Origin: Clostridia bacterium
GTDB lineage: Bacteria; Bacillota; Clostridia; Oscillospirales; CAG-382
Length of the DNA: 7,187 nt
Direction: 5' to 3'
Assembly: GCA_017397605.1 (NCBI GenBank)
Contig: JAFQII010000246.1
Coordinates: forward strand, 1-7,187
Shown: piece after piece, positions 6,501 through 7,187 of the stretch
Numbering within the stretch: the stretch's first letter is position 1
Layout of the letters: the number at the start of each line of letters is the position of its first letter
Made by a program: the position numbers and the translations under genes
Notes under the pieces: model-generated
Databases searched by the model: none
What the model saw: only the letters and a program-made list of their open reading frames with translations
What the model was told of the DNA's origin: nothing

Positions 6501-7187
6501 ATGGCAACACGCATTCTTTGTATCGATGACGACAGCAATATTTGCGATCTGCTTTGCATGTATTTGCAAAAAGAGGGCTACGAGGTACGTACCGCACAAG
6601 ACGGTCAGGAGGGCGTGAGCCTGTTCCGCGCATACGAGCCCGATCTGGTTCTTTTGGACATTATGATGCCTCGCATGGATGGCTGGCAGGTGTGTCAGGA
6701 GATCCGCAAGCAGTCCTCCAAGCCGATCATCATGGTGACGGCAAAAGGGGAGACGATCGACAAGGTGCTCGGTCTGGAGCTGGGTGCCGATGACTTTATC
6801 GTCAAGCCTTTTGATATGAAAGAAGTCTGCGCGCGCATCAAGGCGGTGCTTCGCCGTTATGCAAAGCATGACAGCGCCGACGGTGAGGTCATCAAGTTTG
6901 ACAACCTGGAGATCTCGCTCCAAAAATACGAGCTCAAGATCAAAGGCAAGTCCGTCGATCTGCCGCCCAAGGAGCTCGAGCTGATCTATTTCCTTGCGTT
7001 CAATTTCAACCGTGTGTTTACGAGGGACCAGCTGCTTGACAAGGTCTGGGGCTTTGACTATCTCGGCGACAGCCGTACGGTAGACGTCCATATCAAGCGC
7101 CTGCGCGAGAAGCTGGAGGGCGCATCCGACAAATGGGTACTCAAGACCATCTGGGGCGTCGGCTACAAGTTTGAGGTAGCAGAAGAA
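6501..7187 (+). CDS. OmpR/PhoB-family DNA-binding response regulator, last residues cut by window edge
   Basis: 229 codons are open to the right edge. Family members usually have about 225-235 residues, so only a few should be missing. Receiver domain, about residues 3-120: acidic pocket D9-D11 in ILCIDDD, phospho-acceptor D53 in LVLLDIMMP, switch T80 in IIMVTAKGE, and K102 in IVKPFD. All canonical residues are present, so it should be phosphorylated by a partner histidine kinase. A winged-helix DNA-binding domain follows (about 131-229): LPPKELELIYFLA, the recognition-helix stretch DSRTVDVHIKRLREKL, and the wing WGVGYKFEV. It acts in the cytosol as a transcription factor. It is divergent from the phosphoesterase and its promoter adjoins the repeat cluster, which fits autoregulation and possible control of the neighbour (inference). 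The histidine kinase is expected just downstream, outside the window. Which subfamily it belongs to (PhoB, VanR and so on) cannot be told. Confidence 0.96.
   Translation, partial: MATRILCIDDDSNICDLLCMYLQKEGYEVRTAQDGQEGVSLFRAYEPDLVLLDIMMPRMDGWQVCQEIRKQSSKPIIMVTAKGETIDKVLGLELGADDFIVKPFDMKEVCARIKAVLRRYAKHDSADGEVIKFDNLEISLQKYELKIKGKSVDLPPKELELIYFLAFNFNRVFTRDQLLDKVWGFDYLGDSRTVDVHIKRLREKLEGASDKWVLKTIWGVGYKFEVAEE

Noticed and set aside
6436..6618. A 60-residue plus-strand frame overlapping the response regulator start
   Set aside because: It is in another frame from the regulator, has no ATG or ribosome binding site at its start, and begins within the -10 box.
6363..7091. A 242-residue minus-strand frame opposite the response regulator
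   Set aside because: It would end inside the AT-rich control region and overlaps a canonical receiver plus winged-helix gene. The product has no recognisable domain.

Overview
The window holds four genes, two of them cut by its edges. Three lie on the minus strand, read right to left: a secreted metallophosphoesterase (3863-6277), the housekeeping ATPase YchF (2688-3782), and a large surface-anchored family-10-like glycosyl hydrolase (start at 2477, running off the left edge). The fourth is a divergent OmpR/PhoB-type response regulator on the plus strand (6501, running off the right edge).

The DNA suggests a Gram-positive, Clostridia-like bacterium, possibly a gut Oscillospiraceae-type organism. 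The coding DNA is GC-rich with GC-rich third positions, while the gaps are AT-rich. Shine-Dalgarno sequences are strong (AGGAG or GGAGG), and three promoters are close to the sigma-A consensus with exact 17-bp spacers. The two secreted enzymes are single-pass membrane-anchored proteins, as expected without an outer membrane. The taxonomic reading is inference only.

Layout. Positions 1-2477: glycosyl hydrolase with signal peptide, a duplicated beta-type domain, a helical linker, the catalytic domain, a second helical region, an acidic Ser/Glu-rich linker and the start of a membrane anchor. Positions 2478-2687: a 210-bp gap full of inverted repeats (a perfect 2 x 16-bp palindrome, a 70-bp nested array of alternating CCGAAAAC cores, and a GGGGC/GCCCC hairpin). 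Positions 2688-3782: ychF with its own promoter at 3830-3858. Positions 3863-6277: metallophosphoesterase with signal peptide, Ig-like modules, a complete metal-binding motif set and a C-terminal membrane anchor. Positions 6278-6500: a divergent control region with one promoter facing each way and an AT-rich inverted and direct repeat between them. Positions 6501-7187: the response regulator, missing only its last few residues.

Working together: the two exported enzymes share a plan (signal peptide, beta modules, catalytic domain, linker, membrane anchor) and probably act on polymers or phosphoesters outside the cell. The response regulator and the phosphoesterase share a compact control region, so a regulatory link is a reasonable hypothesis. 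YchF sits between the two exported enzymes with no obvious functional tie. I see no phage, CRISPR, transposase, tRNA or rRNA. The most unusual DNA is the structured gap at 2501-2678 and the repeat cluster at 6352-6402.
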